A stretch of 64,000 nt of DNA from Novosphingobium chloroacetimidivorans (GCF_014204535.1 NZ_JACHLR010000004.1:124001-188000), one strand, 5' to 3'; counted from the stretch's first letter, positions 44,177 through 53,253 are shown. A program made the numbers and translations. Notes: a model not told the origin generated them from the letters alone.

Positions 44177-44592
44177 TCGGGTGACGGCGGCGCGCCAGCT
44201 TTCAGCCTAGTCACCGGGTGATCGTGGGCTGGCATCACCGTGCTGGTCCATGCCACCATGCGATGGTCGACCGGATTGCGGATACGCCACTCAGGCTGAC
44301 GATCTTGCCGGCGGTTTAAGCTGCGAACGAGTGGGCGGAACTGCACTGCGTAATTTTCTTGCGCAGTGCAGCAATTGCGTCTATAGGGCTCTCCAGCAAT
44401 CGGCGCGTGGGGCTGCAAGTCCCGCTCGCAATCCGCGAGCAGCGTGAGATCTCGGCAGCAAGGCCGATGATCCGCTTCGGATGAGCGATTGTCGATCAAC
44501 CAGCTTCCTTTTCACGCAGGGTCGCATTGTACGAACCCGTGCGATGTGCGCCGTTTTGCGCGCGCGTCATGCTGATATCTTGAGAGACACTC
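44177..44592 (+). promoter_or_regulatory. 416 bp region with probable structured leader of the DEAD-box helicase gene
   Basis: No gene is supported. It holds a strong 31-nt hairpin (44341-44371), a TATAGGG just after it that could be part of a promoter, then two smaller hairpins (GCTCGC/GCGAGC at 44424-44440 and ATCCG/CGGAT at 44470-44482). If transcription starts near 44390, the helicase mRNA would have an approximately 200-nt 5' leader. Long structured leaders are common on cold-induced helicase genes; regulation here is inferred. Confidence 0.4.
44341..44371. repeat. Perfect 10-bp inverted repeat CTGCACTGCG-N11-CGCAGTGCAG
   Basis: The arms are perfectly complementary around an AT-rich 11-nt loop containing TTTTC. 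It is not followed by a T-run, so an operator or mRNA hairpin is as likely as a terminator for the malonyl-CoA decarboxylase gene 165 bp upstream. Confidence 0.6.
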
Positions 44593-46038
44593 ATGTCCTA
44601 TTTCTCCGACCTTGGCCTCGCCGAGCCCATTCTCCGCGCGCTCGAGACCAAGGGCTATGCCGATCCCACTCCGATCCAGCGCCAGGCTATCCCTGCGCTG
44701 ATGGAAGGCCGCGACCTGCTCGGCATCGCGCAGACCGGCACCGGCAAGACCGCCGCCTTCTCGCTGCCTTCGCTTCACCGCCTCGCCGCCGACGCCCGCC
44801 CGCGCCAGAATGCCGGCTGCCGCATGCTGATCCTCAGCCCCACGCGTGAGCTGGCGGCGCAGATCGCCGAGAACATGCGCGGCTATGCCAAGTACCTGGC
44901 GCTCAACGTGCAGTGCGTGTTCGGCGGCGTGCCCGTGGGCAAGCAGGCTCGCGCGCTGGAGCGTGGCACCGACGTGCTGGTCGCCACCCCCGGCCGCCTG
45001 CTCGATCTGATCGACCAGCGCGCGCTGACGCTGCGCCATGTCGAGATCTTCGTGCTCGACGAAGCCGACCAGATGATGGACCTGGGCTTCATCCACGCCC
45101 TGAAGCGCGTCGCCGCGATGCTGCCCAAGGAGCGCCAGAGCCTGTTCTTCTCGGCCACCATGCCGCAGGCGATCGCGGACCTCGGCCGCCAGTTCATCAA
45201 CAACCCGGTCAAGGTCGAAGTCGCTCCGCAGTCGACCACGGCCGAGCGCGTCGAGCAGTTCGGGGTCTACATCAACCAGGCCGAGAAGCAGGCGCTGCTC
45301 ACCATCAACTTGCGCGATGGCCTCGCCAAGGACGAGGACGGCCAGAGCAAGATCGATCGCGCGCTGGTGTTCAGCCGCACCAAGCACGGCGCCGACCGCA
45401 TCGTGCGTCACCTGATGACGGCCGGCATCCCCGCCGCCGCGATCCACGGCAACAAGAGCCAGGCGCAGCGCACCGCCGCGCTTGGCGGCTTCCGCCAGGG
45501 CACCGTGCGCGTGCTGGTCGCGACCGACATCGCGGCGCGCGGCATCGACGTCTCGGGCGTCAGCCACGTCTACAACTTCGAGCTGCCTAACGTGGCCGAG
45601 CAGTACGTCCACCGCATCGGCCGCACCGCGCGCAATGGCGCTGATGGCATTGCCGTCAGCTACGTCGCGCCGGACGAAAAGGCCTACTTGCGCGACATCG
45701 AGAAGCTGACGCGCGTCAAGCTGATGCCCTTGCCGCTGCCAGAGGACTTCCAGCGCCAGGCCGCGCGCCTGCCCGCGCCTTCGCGCAAGACGACGGAAAC
45801 CGAGCAGCGCAACCCGCATGCGCGTGGCGGCCAGGGTGGCGGCCAGCGTGGCGGGCGTCCGCAAGGTCAGCGTCCGGACGGCGAGAAGCGTCGCGACGAT
45901 CGTCCGCGCTCGGACCGTCCGCAAGGCGAGCGTCCGCAAGGCGAGCGTCCGCAAGGCGATGGCCAGAAGCGCACCTTCCGCCCGCGTGGCCCCAAGACCG
46001 TGGGTGCGCACAAGACCAGCGTCCGCCGCGCCGGCTGA
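44593..46038 (+). CDS. DEAD-box ATP-dependent RNA helicase (RhlE-like)
   Basis: A 481-residue helicase: Q motif (PTPIQRQAIP), motif I AQTGTGKT, Ia PTRELAAQ, Ib TPGRLLD, II DEADQMMDLGF, III SATMP, V ATDIAARGID and VI HRIGRTAR. The C-terminal 80 residues are basic and low-complexity (RGGQGGGQRGGRPQG and RPQGE repeats), an RNA-binding tail. The likely role is ribosome assembly or RNA turnover, often in cold. It has a long structured upstream region. Confidence 0.95.
   Translation: MSYFSDLGLAEPILRALETKGYADPTPIQRQAIPALMEGRDLLGIAQTGTGKTAAFSLPSLHRLAADARPRQNAGCRMLILSPTRELAAQIAENMRGYAKYLALNVQCVFGGVPVGKQARALERGTDVLVATPGRLLDLIDQRALTLRHVEIFVLDEADQMMDLGFIHALKRVAAMLPKERQSLFFSATMPQAIADLGRQFINNPVKVEVAPQSTTAERVEQFGVYINQAEKQALLTINLRDGLAKDEDGQSKIDRALVFSRTKHGADRIVRHLMTAGIPAAAIHGNKSQAQRTAALGGFRQGTVRVLVATDIAARGIDVSGVSHVYNFELPNVAEQYVHRIGRTARNGADGIAVSYVAPDEKAYLRDIEKLTRVKLMPLPLPEDFQRQAARLPAPSRKTTETEQRNPHARGGQGGGQRGGRPQGQRPDGEKRRDDRPRSDRPQGERPQGERPQGDGQKRTFRPRGPKTVGAHKTSVRRAG
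45916..45960 (+). repeat. Three tandem 15-bp repeats encoding RPQGE
   Basis: CGTCCGCAAGGCGAG is repeated three times in a row (45916, 45931, 45946), the last ending in T instead of G. It keeps the reading frame and encodes the RPQGE/D tail of the helicase. Copy number could vary between strains by slippage without shifting the frame. Confidence 0.9.
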
Positions 46039-46046
46039 GATCGTCT

Positions 46047-46165
46047 TCCCGGGCTCGACCCGGGACCGGTTTCGGCAGCGATGAACCTTGCTGCGAGGCC
46101 GGCGACGACGGTGTCTTACTGATGACGGGCGGAATGGCGTAACCGGTCCCGGGTCGAGCCCGGGA
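46047..46165. repeat. Pair of 25-bp inverted palindromic repeats (REP/BIME-like, family A)
   Basis: The 25 bp at 46047-46071 (containing CCCGGGCTCGACCCGGGACC) reappear as an exact reverse complement at 46141-46165, 69 bp apart. Each arm is itself nearly palindromic. A related copy is at 63910-63938. It lies between the helicase and hydroxylase genes and is probably a dispersed intergenic repeat; it may also end helicase transcripts. Confidence 0.8.
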
Positions 46166-46260
46166 CGACGCTGTCCCGACGATCAAGCGCTACGACACCA
46201 AGCGCGGTGCTCGACACGGGCCTCTGGTCCTTCCGCGTTGCCACAGGCATAAGGCCACCC

Positions 46261-46983
46261 ATGTCCGAAGGCCTCTCCGCAGTCCTGCTCTCCGCCCTCG
46301 CGATGACGGCGATCGTCGGTGTGCGCTACCTGCTGACCAGCGGGCTGTTCGCCTGGATCACCTCGCGCGTTCGGCCGGGCCTCTATCGTGGCATGAACCA
46401 GCAGATCGGCAGCGAACTCAGGTGGTCGTTGCTCTCCGCCGCGATCTACGGCGTGCCTGCCGGCGTGGTCGCCTGGGGCTGGCACGCCCATGGCTGGACA
46501 CGAATCTACACCGACGTTCATGCCTATCCGCTATGGTACCTGCCGCTCTCGCTGCTCGTGTACCTGTTCCTGCACGACACCTGGTTCTACTGGACGCACC
46601 GCTGGATGCACCGGCCCAGGGTCTTCGCCGCGGCGCATTCGGTGCACCACGCCAGCCGTCCGCCGACGGCCTGGGCGGCGATGAGCTTCCACCCCCTGGA
46701 GGCGGTCACCGGCGCCGTGGTCGTGCCTGCGCTGGTGTCCCTGGTGCCGATTCACGTCGCCATGCTCGGCATTGTCTTGCTCGTGATGACGATAATGGGC
46801 ATAACCAACCACATGGGGTGGGAAATGTTCCCGCGTTGGCTGATTCATTCGTCGTTGGGACACTGGCTGATAACCGCCAGTCACCATCAGCGCCATCACG
46901 AGCAGTACAAATGCAACTACGGCCTCTATTTTCGCTTCTGGGATCACCTTTGCGCGACCGATCGCGGACTGTCGCGGCCCTGA
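46261..46983 (+). CDS. Sterol desaturase / fatty acid hydroxylase family protein
   Basis: A 240-residue integral membrane di-iron protein. The histidine clusters are visible: HDTWFYWTHRWMHRP, HSVHHASRPPTAW and SHHQRHHEQYKCNYG. Such enzymes hydroxylate lipids, carotenoids or sterols at the membrane. The ATG at 46261 is preferred since the upstream extension is repeat sequence. The following DUF2141 gene starts inside its last 34 bases, suggesting coupled expression. Confidence 0.92.
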   Translation: MSEGLSAVLLSALAMTAIVGVRYLLTSGLFAWITSRVRPGLYRGMNQQIGSELRWSLLSAAIYGVPAGVVAWGWHAHGWTRIYTDVHAYPLWYLPLSLLVYLFLHDTWFYWTHRWMHRPRVFAAAHSVHHASRPPTAWAAMSFHPLEAVTGAVVVPALVSLVPIHVAMLGIVLLVMTIMGITNHMGWEMFPRWLIHSSLGHWLITASHHQRHHEQYKCNYGLYFRFWDHLCATDRGLSRP

Positions 46984-47396
46984 TTGCCGCTGCGGCGCTG
47001 CCGGCGCTCGTCGGCGCGGTCCAGCCCAGCACCGACGTCAGTGCCTCGGTGACCGGCCTGCGCTCTGCCAAGGGCCACATCCTCGCCTGCCTGACGATGC
47101 GCCCCGATACGTTCCCCAACTGCCAGAACGATCCTGCCGCCAAGCGCCTGATCGTGCCCGCCACGGCCCCCGCGCTCGATTTCGGCAAGGTCACGGCAGG
47201 GCGATATGCCATCGCCTTGATCCATGACGAGAACGCCAATGGCAAGCTCGACAAGCGGCTGATGATCCCGCGCGAGGGTTTCGGCTTCTCGCAAGACGCG
47301 CCGGTGGTCATGGGGCCGCCCCGTTTCGACAGCGCGGCGTTCCCGGTGAACGGCTTTGGCGAGCATCTCACGATCAAGATGCGCTACTTGTTCTGA
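46950..47396 (+). CDS. DUF2141 domain protein, exported
   Basis: 148 residues with a signal peptide (VAALIAAAALPALVGA) and a DUF2141 fold (GRYAIALIHDENANGKLD, GFGFSQDAP). The start is TTG at 46950, with GGGA upstream inside the hydroxylase gene; no ATG is available before the signal peptide. The family function is unknown. Overlap with the hydroxylase gene suggests both act on the same membrane process. Confidence 0.85.
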   Translation: MRDRSRTVAALIAAAALPALVGAVQPSTDVSASVTGLRSAKGHILACLTMRPDTFPNCQNDPAAKRLIVPATAPALDFGKVTAGRYAIALIHDENANGKLDKRLMIPREGFGFSQDAPVVMGPPRFDSAAFPVNGFGEHLTIKMRYLF

Positions 47397-47433
47397 GCTT
47401 GCGGGACGGACCGTTGCGCCGTACCCGAATCGG

Positions 47434-48726
47434 GTGCCCGACGCGAAATCTCCTCTCGCGAAATCGTCCCTGACCAGCGGGGCTCTCGATCCAGGCGGTC
47501 CGGCGCCGGGCACCGGGACATTCTCTCCGTTCCGCTATCCCGTCTTCCGCGCGATCTGGATCGCCAACCTGTTCTCCAACATCGGCGGCACGATCCAGTC
47601 GATCGCGGCAGCCTGGATGATGACCGAGCTCACCACCTCGCATCAACTGGTGGCGCTGGTGCAATCCTCGGCAACGGTCCCGATCATGCTGTTCGGCGTC
47701 TTCGCCGGAGCGATCGCGGACAACTACGACCGGCGCCAGGTCATGCTCGCGGCGCAGATCGGCATGCTGATCGTGTCGAGCGCCCTGGCGGCGATGACCT
47801 ATGCCGGCTGGATCAACCCGGTCCTGCTGCTCGCCTTCACGCTGACGATGGGCATCGGCACGGCGCTGAATTCGCCCGCCTGGCAAGCCTCGGTGCGCCA
47901 GCAGGTGGACACCAGGCAACTGCCGCAGGCGATCGCGCTGAATTCGATCTCTTTCAACATCGCCCGCAGCGTCGGTCCGGCGCTGGGCGGCGTCCTGCTG
48001 TCCATCTGGGGCCCGCCCTTCGCCTTCCTGATCAATGCCGTGAGCTACATCGGCCTTATCGGCGTGCTGCTCTGGTGGAAGCCGGAGGCGCGGGCGATCG
48101 ATCGCCGGCCTATTCTGCCCGCTGTCGGTGTGGGGATTCGCTTCTGCGCCGGCTCGCAGCCGCTGCGCCGCATCCTGGTCCGCGGGCTGAGCCTCGGCTT
48201 CAGCCTGGCGGCCTACCAGGCGCTGCTGCCGACCATCGTCAGCGATCAGCTGCATGGCGACGAGTTCCAGTTCGGCCTCATGCTCGGCCTGTTCGGCATC
48301 GGATCGATCGTCACCGCACCGTTCGTCGGGCCGCTGCGGCGCAAGCTGAAGCTGGAGGGCATCCTACTGCTTGGCTCGATCATGTTCGTGTTCGTGCTGT
48401 CGCTGCTGGCCGAAGTGCAGGTCGTCTGGTTCGCGCTGCCCGCGGCCTTTGTCGGCGGGGCGGGATGGGTCATGATCCTGACGAGCATCAACACGGCGGT
48501 GCAGCTGCGCTCGCCCGATGCGATCCTCGGGCGGTGCCTGTCGATCTACCAGGCGGTGACGTTCGGGGGCATGGCGCTGGGCTCCTGGGCATGGGGGGCG
48601 CTTGCCGATCTACGCGGGCTGCCCTTCACGCTGCATGCCGGATCGGTGTTCCTGATCGTGTCGTTCTTGCTGTTGAGGTTCGTGGCGCCGCTGCCCCGGC
48701 CGGGCGAGGGTGTGATCCGCGACTGA
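47434..48726 (+). CDS. MFS transporter, EntS/MFS_3-like exporter
   Basis: About 430 residues with 12 membrane helices. FRAIWIANLFSNIGGTIQSIAA at the N-terminus and FAGAIADNYDRRQVML are typical of the MFS_3 group, which includes enterobactin exporter EntS. The substrate is unknown. The GTG at 47434 is the most plausible start before helix 1; no clear ribosome site is visible. It starts 37 bp after the DUF2141 gene. Confidence 0.87.
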   Translation: MPDAKSPLAKSSLTSGALDPGGPAPGTGTFSPFRYPVFRAIWIANLFSNIGGTIQSIAAAWMMTELTTSHQLVALVQSSATVPIMLFGVFAGAIADNYDRRQVMLAAQIGMLIVSSALAAMTYAGWINPVLLLAFTLTMGIGTALNSPAWQASVRQQVDTRQLPQAIALNSISFNIARSVGPALGGVLLSIWGPPFAFLINAVSYIGLIGVLLWWKPEARAIDRRPILPAVGVGIRFCAGSQPLRRILVRGLSLGFSLAAYQALLPTIVSDQLHGDEFQFGLMLGLFGIGSIVTAPFVGPLRRKLKLEGILLLGSIMFVFVLSLLAEVQVVWFALPAAFVGGAGWVMILTSINTAVQLRSPDAILGRCLSIYQAVTFGGMALGSWAWGALADLRGLPFTLHAGSVFLIVSFLLLRFVAPLPRPGEGVIRD

Positions 48727-48806
48727 CCCCACCTGGGTGCGCGTTTACCACTTGTTCACCACGAGGATTGAGAAGGCGTTGTCCGCATCGGACCTAGGAA
48801 TATGTC

Positions 48807-49736
48807 ATGGACAGCTTGCGCGGCCAATTAGCGGACCTTGGCGACAGCCTTGCCGATCGTCTTGCCGATCGTCTTGGCAGTGACCATGCGATCGAGGACG
48901 AGCACACCGGACGCGAACCGCTCCCCTTTGCCGTCGGCCAGGCGGAGCGCCGGCTTCAGGTCCGCGCCTACAACTTCTGGGCAGCGCTGCTGGGTGAGCG
49001 GCAGTTCCCCGCCAGCGAAGCGCTCGATCTGCAGACCCTGCCGGATTTTGCCGGGCACTGCGTGCTGCTGGATGTCGGGGAAGACCGCGAGGATCCCAAG
49101 CTGCGCCATGTCGGCCATGCCATGGTCGCGGAATGCGGGCTCTCCGGTGCCCCCGGTTGCCTCAGTCAGGCGCCGTCCCACTCGCTCTTGTCGCGTATCG
49201 CGAACCACTACCGGCCGGTCTTCGCCAGCAACGCCCCGGTTGGGTTCGAGGCCGAGTTCGTCAACTGGCGCGGAGCGACGATCCTGTATCGCGGCATCCT
49301 CTTGCCGTTCTCGCGCGACGATGCCGAGATCGATCAGGTGCTGTGCGTGATCAACTGGAAGGAAGTGCTCGACGCCCGCGTCGCCACCGCGCTCCAGCGG
49401 GAGATCGCCGAATCCTACGAGCCGCTGCGGCGTTTGCGCCTCGATCCGGAGGGAGGCGCCGACTGGGCCGGCAAATCGGTCGGGGAGCGGACGGACTTCT
49501 TTCGGTCGACCCCTCATGCAAAGGATGAAGCGGAACTGCCGCCGTATGCGCCAGGCTGGCACGAGGCGCTACGCGCGTTGCCCGAGCGTCCACTCGCCAG
49601 TCTGCCGGCGCATGGCGAGGAGTTCACGCTCCTGATCGCCCGGCGCGCGCCCGACGGCCAGATCATCGTGCTGGGCGAAGTGCCGCACGACATACGCCTG
49701 CTCGAGCGCGCGGCGCGGAGTTTCGGCGACGCATAA
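48807..49736 (+). CDS. PAS-domain (PAS_5-like) protein
   Basis: 309 residues without membrane segments. Residues about 50-170 match the alphaproteobacterial PAS_5 type (YNFWAALLGERQFPA, LQTLPDFAGHCVLLDV, RYRG-like ILLPFSRDD). No kinase or output domain follows, so it is probably a sensor or adaptor of unknown role. An imperfect 12-bp duplication (CTTGCCGATCGT) encodes the repeated ADRLADRL near the N-terminus. AGGA precedes the ATG. A short dyad GTCCG-CAT-CGGAC lies just upstream. Confidence 0.75.
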   Translation: MDSLRGQLADLGDSLADRLADRLGSDHAIEDEHTGREPLPFAVGQAERRLQVRAYNFWAALLGERQFPASEALDLQTLPDFAGHCVLLDVGEDREDPKLRHVGHAMVAECGLSGAPGCLSQAPSHSLLSRIANHYRPVFASNAPVGFEAEFVNWRGATILYRGILLPFSRDDAEIDQVLCVINWKEVLDARVATALQREIAESYEPLRRLRLDPEGGADWAGKSVGERTDFFRSTPHAKDEAELPPYAPGWHEALRALPERPLASLPAHGEEFTLLIARRAPDGQIIVLGEVPHDIRLLERAARSFGDA

Positions 49737-49834
49737 GCGGGTCGACGCGCAGCCTGTGCCAAGGCATGACCGTCGCCGTGACGACCTCAACCCTTCAGCA
49801 TCGGTTCACGCCTGCGCGCCCTAGGCTTTGCTCG

Positions 49835-51190
49835 ATGCGTTTGCCTCGGCTTTCCGCCTATTTGCTTGCCCCCATGGCGCTGCTAGCCTCCGTGCCGGCG
49901 ATGGCGCAATCGATCCTGCGCGACGCGGAAACCGAGGCGCTGTTCCGCGACATGTCGCGCCCGATCATCGCCCAGACCGGGCTCGATCCCAAGAACGTAG
50001 ACATCGTCCTCATCAACGATCCGAGCGTGAACGCCTTCGTGGCGGGCGGGCAGGCGGTCTACGTCAACTCGGGCCTGATCAACGAGGCGGACAATGCCAA
50101 CGAGGTACAGGGCGTGGTCGCGCACGAGCTGGGCCACGTGGTCGGTGGCCATGCGGTGCTGAACCAGGGTGCGGCGGGCGCGACGAACATCAGCCTGCTC
50201 TCGCTCCTGCTCGGCGCGGCGGCCGCGGCGGCCGGCGGAGGCGAGGCCGCCATGGGCGTGCTGATGGCGGGGCAGCAGGCGGCGATGGGCAAGTTCCTCG
50301 CCTACAACCGCTCGCAGGAGGCCAGCGCCGATGCCGCCGGCGCATCCTACCTTTCCAAGGCGGGGATCACCGGCAAGGGCTCGCTGGAGTTCTTCAAGAA
50401 GCTGCAGAACCTGGAGTTCCGCCACGGCTATCGTCCGGCGGACGGCGACGAGTTCTACTCGACTCACCCGATGACGGCCGACCGCATCACGACGCTGACG
50501 GATACTTACGAGGCCGATCCCGCGTGGAACAAGCCGAGCGACCCGGCCATCGAAGCGCGCTTCACCCGGGTGAAGGCCAAGCTGTTCGGCTTCCTGGCAG
50601 AGCCGCGCGACACCTTGCGGACTTATCCGCCGACCGACAACTCGGTGCCGGCGCACTATGCGCGGGCCTACGCCTACCACAAGGATTCGCAGCTCGACCG
50701 CGCGACCGCGGAAGCCGATGCGCTGCTTCTGACCGCGCCGGACGACCCGTATTTTCTGGAACTCAAGGGCCAGATCCTGCTTGAGGCGGGCAAGCCGCCC
50801 GAGGCCCTGGCGCCGCTGCGCCGCGCGACGGAACTGACCGGCAACCAGCCGCTGATCGCGACGCTCTTCGGCCATGCCCTGATCGCCACCGAGGATCGCA
50901 AGAACTTCGCCGAAGCCCAGACCGTGCTGCGCGCGGCCGTATCGCGGGATCGGGAGAATCCGTTCGCCTGGTACCAGCTGGGCGTCATCTACGCCAACCA
51001 GGGCGACATGCCCCGCGCGCGGCTCGCCAGCGCCGAACAGCAGGTGCTCAGCGGCCGGATGGAGGAAGCGCTGGCAAGCGCGCGGGCGGCACAGCTGGGC
51101 CTGCCGGAAGGCTCGCCCGACTGGCTGCGGGCGCAGGACATCGAGTTCCAGGCCCGCGCCGAAGTTGAACGCACCCGCAAACGCAAGTAG
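49835..51190 (+). CDS. Periplasmic M48 metalloprotease with TPR tail (BepA-like)
   Basis: 451 residues: signal peptide (LLAPMALLASVPAMA-QS), M48 catalytic motif HELGHVVGGH (H97, E98, H101), and a C-terminal half of TPR-like helices (PDDPYFLELKGQILLEAGK onward). This is the BepA/YfgC layout, a protease and chaperone for outer-membrane protein assembly. The ATG at 49835 gives a clean signal peptide. It is followed by a DsbA-like gene after 9 bp, consistent with envelope quality control. Confidence 0.92.
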   Translation: MRLPRLSAYLLAPMALLASVPAMAQSILRDAETEALFRDMSRPIIAQTGLDPKNVDIVLINDPSVNAFVAGGQAVYVNSGLINEADNANEVQGVVAHELGHVVGGHAVLNQGAAGATNISLLSLLLGAAAAAAGGGEAAMGVLMAGQQAAMGKFLAYNRSQEASADAAGASYLSKAGITGKGSLEFFKKLQNLEFRHGYRPADGDEFYSTHPMTADRITTLTDTYEADPAWNKPSDPAIEARFTRVKAKLFGFLAEPRDTLRTYPPTDNSVPAHYARAYAYHKDSQLDRATAEADALLLTAPDDPYFLELKGQILLEAGKPPEALAPLRRATELTGNQPLIATLFGHALIATEDRKNFAEAQTVLRAAVSRDRENPFAWYQLGVIYANQGDMPRARLASAEQQVLSGRMEEALASARAAQLGLPEGSPDWLRAQDIEFQARAEVERTRKRK

Positions 51191-51199
51191 GCCCCGCCC

Positions 51200-51946
51200 A
51201 TGACATCGACGCAGGACAAGACAGCCGCTGGTCGCCGGCGCACGGTGCTCGTCGCGGGCGCGATCGTGCTCGCCGCGCTGGGCGGCTGGTTCGCGCATCG
51301 CCAGTTCGCCCCCGTGGCCGATCGCGCCGCGGTGGAGCAGATCGTGCGCTCCTACATTCTCGAGCATCCCGAGATCCTGCCTGAGGCGATGGACAACCTG
51401 CAGCGCAACCAGGGGCGCACCCAGCTGGCGCAAGTGCGCACCCCGGTCGAGGCACCGTTCCCCGGCGCGGTGCTGGGCAACCCGCGCGGTTCGGTGACGC
51501 TGGTCGAGTTCACCGACTTCGCCTGTGGCTATTGCCGCAAGTCGGTGGGAGACATCGCCGCGCTGGCGAAGGCCAATCCCGACCTCAAGATCGTCATTCG
51601 CGAACTGCCGATCATCAGCCCGCACAGTGCGGCGGCGGCGAAGATGGCGCTCGCCGCGGCGGAGCAGGGCAAGTACCCGCAGTTCCACGATGCGATGTTC
51701 TCGGCCGGACAGCTCGACCCTGCCGCGATCGAAACGGCGGCGAGCGCCGCGGGTCTGGATCTGGAGCGCGCGCGCAAGGTCGCGGCGAGTGCGCCGGTCG
51801 CGGAAGAGATCCAGCGCAACCTGGCGCTGGCGCAAAAGCTCGGCTTCGGCGGCACGCCCAGCTGGGTTGCGGGCGACGAGCTGATCTCGGGTGCCGTCGG
51901 AACCGACAGGCTGGCCGAGGCGATCAAGGCGGCGCGCAAGAGCTGA
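51200..51946 (+). CDS. DsbA-family thiol-disulfide oxidoreductase, membrane-anchored
   Basis: 248 residues: one N-terminal membrane helix (TVLVAGAIVLAALGGWFA), then a DsbA/Com1-type thioredoxin fold with active site C109-G-Y-C112 and the cis-proline loop GGTPSWVAG. It likely forms or isomerises disulfides in the periplasm. It is co-transcribed with the BepA-like protease. Confidence 0.92.
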   Translation: MTSTQDKTAAGRRRTVLVAGAIVLAALGGWFAHRQFAPVADRAAVEQIVRSYILEHPEILPEAMDNLQRNQGRTQLAQVRTPVEAPFPGAVLGNPRGSVTLVEFTDFACGYCRKSVGDIAALAKANPDLKIVIRELPIISPHSAAAAKMALAAAEQGKYPQFHDAMFSAGQLDPAAIETAASAAGLDLERARKVAASAPVAEEIQRNLALAQKLGFGGTPSWVAGDELISGAVGTDRLAEAIKAARKS

Positions 51947-51970
51947 AGCTGGATTGTCTTCCTCTTTTTT

Positions 51971-51998
51971 CGTCATTCCCGCGAAGGCGGGAATGACG
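51971..51998. repeat. Intergenic palindrome, family B
   Basis: CGTCATTCCCGC-GAAG-GCGGGAATGACG, a perfect 12-bp stem with a GAAG loop. The same core forms the larger palindrome at 54164-54217. A T-run precedes it on the plus strand, so it is not a textbook terminator for the dsbA-like gene. Confidence 0.8.
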
Positions 51999-52089
51999 AG
52001 GGTGTGACTGTACCGACGGTCGCGACTGCCTGAACGACGATGACCCAAAGGATTCCCACCGCTCTCCATCTGCGCTACGAACCGCTGCA

Positions 52090-53253
52090 ATGGCCGTGCT
52101 TCCGATCAAGCCTATCCCGTTCTTCGCGAACAAGAACCAGGCGTTCTGGCGCCTGCAGGCGGTCGGCTGGGCGGGCGCCATGCTGCTGCGCGCGATGTCG
52201 GCGATCGCCAACGACCAGGCGCTGACGTTCCTGGTCATCGTCCTGATCGGCACCGTCACCGGCTTCTCGATCTCGCTGGTGCTCGCGGTCATCTTCCGCC
52301 AGCTAATCGGGCGCCAGCCGCTGCTGACCTGGGGCGTGACGGTGCTGGCGATCCCGGTTGCGGTGGGCTTGTACGCCTTCGTTGATGCCTGGGTGATCTG
52401 GCTCTATCGCGCCGAATCGGACGCGAGCTTCGCGCAGCTGTTCATCGGCTATTTCTACTACGACGCGACGCTGCTGGGCGCTTGGTCCGCGCTATACTAC
52501 GCGATCAACTTCTACCTGACGGTGGAAGAACAGAACGACCAGCTGCTGCGGCTGGAGAACCAGGCCACGCAAGCGCAGCTGGCCATGCTGCGCTACCAGC
52601 TGAACCCGCATTTCCTGTTCAACACCCTGAACTCGATCTCCACGCTGGTGCTGCTCAAGCAGACCGAACCGGCCAACGCGATGCTCAGCCGCCTGTCCTC
52701 GTTCCTGCGCTACACGCTGGTCAACAAGCCATCGGCACGCGTGACGGTGGTGCAGGAAGTGGAAACGCTCAAGCTCTACCTCGATATCGAGCGCATGCGG
52801 TTCGAGGAGCGGCTGCGCACCACGTTCGACATCGCGCCGGAGACAGAGCCGGGCCTGTTGCCCTCGCTCCTGCTCCAGCCGCTGGTCGAGAACGCGATCA
52901 AGTATGCGGTCAGCCAGCAGGAGTCGGGCGCGGAGATCACCATCACCACGCAACTCATCGGTTCGACGCTTCGCATCGTCGTCTCGGACACCGGCCCGGG
53001 CTTGCAAACCTCCACCACGGACAACAGGCTCTCGGGCATGACGTACGATGGAGGGGAGCCGGTTTCGACCGGAGTGGGATTGTCCAACATTCGCGATCGC
53101 CTGTCCCAGGCCTATGGGGAAGACCATCGCTTCGAAACGATCGAGCCCCCCGAAGGCGGGTTCGCCGTCGTCATAGAACTTCCGTTCGAGCGTACCGAAG
53201 CTGGCGAGGAGGCCATACCTGTTCCTCGACTCGCCGCGACGGGTTCGCGCTGA
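52090..53253 (+). CDS. LytS-type sensor histidine kinase
   Basis: 387 residues: four N-terminal membrane helices, a coiled linker (EEQNDQLLRLENQATQAQ), then the His_kinase domain with H174 in RYQLNPHFLFNTLNS and an ATPase domain (LVENAIKYAV, SDTGPGL, GVGLSNIRDRL). It pairs with the LytTR regulator 96 bp downstream. The signal is unknown. Confidence 0.93.
   Translation: MAVLPIKPIPFFANKNQAFWRLQAVGWAGAMLLRAMSAIANDQALTFLVIVLIGTVTGFSISLVLAVIFRQLIGRQPLLTWGVTVLAIPVAVGLYAFVDAWVIWLYRAESDASFAQLFIGYFYYDATLLGAWSALYYAINFYLTVEEQNDQLLRLENQATQAQLAMLRYQLNPHFLFNTLNSISTLVLLKQTEPANAMLSRLSSFLRYTLVNKPSARVTVVQEVETLKLYLDIERMRFEERLRTTFDIAPETEPGLLPSLLLQPLVENAIKYAVSQQESGAEITITTQLIGSTLRIVVSDTGPGLQTSTTDNRLSGMTYDGGEPVSTGVGLSNIRDRLSQAYGEDHRFETIEPPEGGFAVVIELPFERTEAGEEAIPVPRLAATGSR

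Noticed and set aside
51971..51998. Classical rho-independent terminator for the DsbA-like gene
   Set aside because: The T-run precedes the hairpin instead of following it on the plus strand, and the same palindrome occurs elsewhere, so it is listed as a repeat.
49883..52090. 735-codon minus-strand frame over the M48 and DsbA-like genes
   Set aside because: Antisense to clear HELGH and CGYC proteins; shadow frame.
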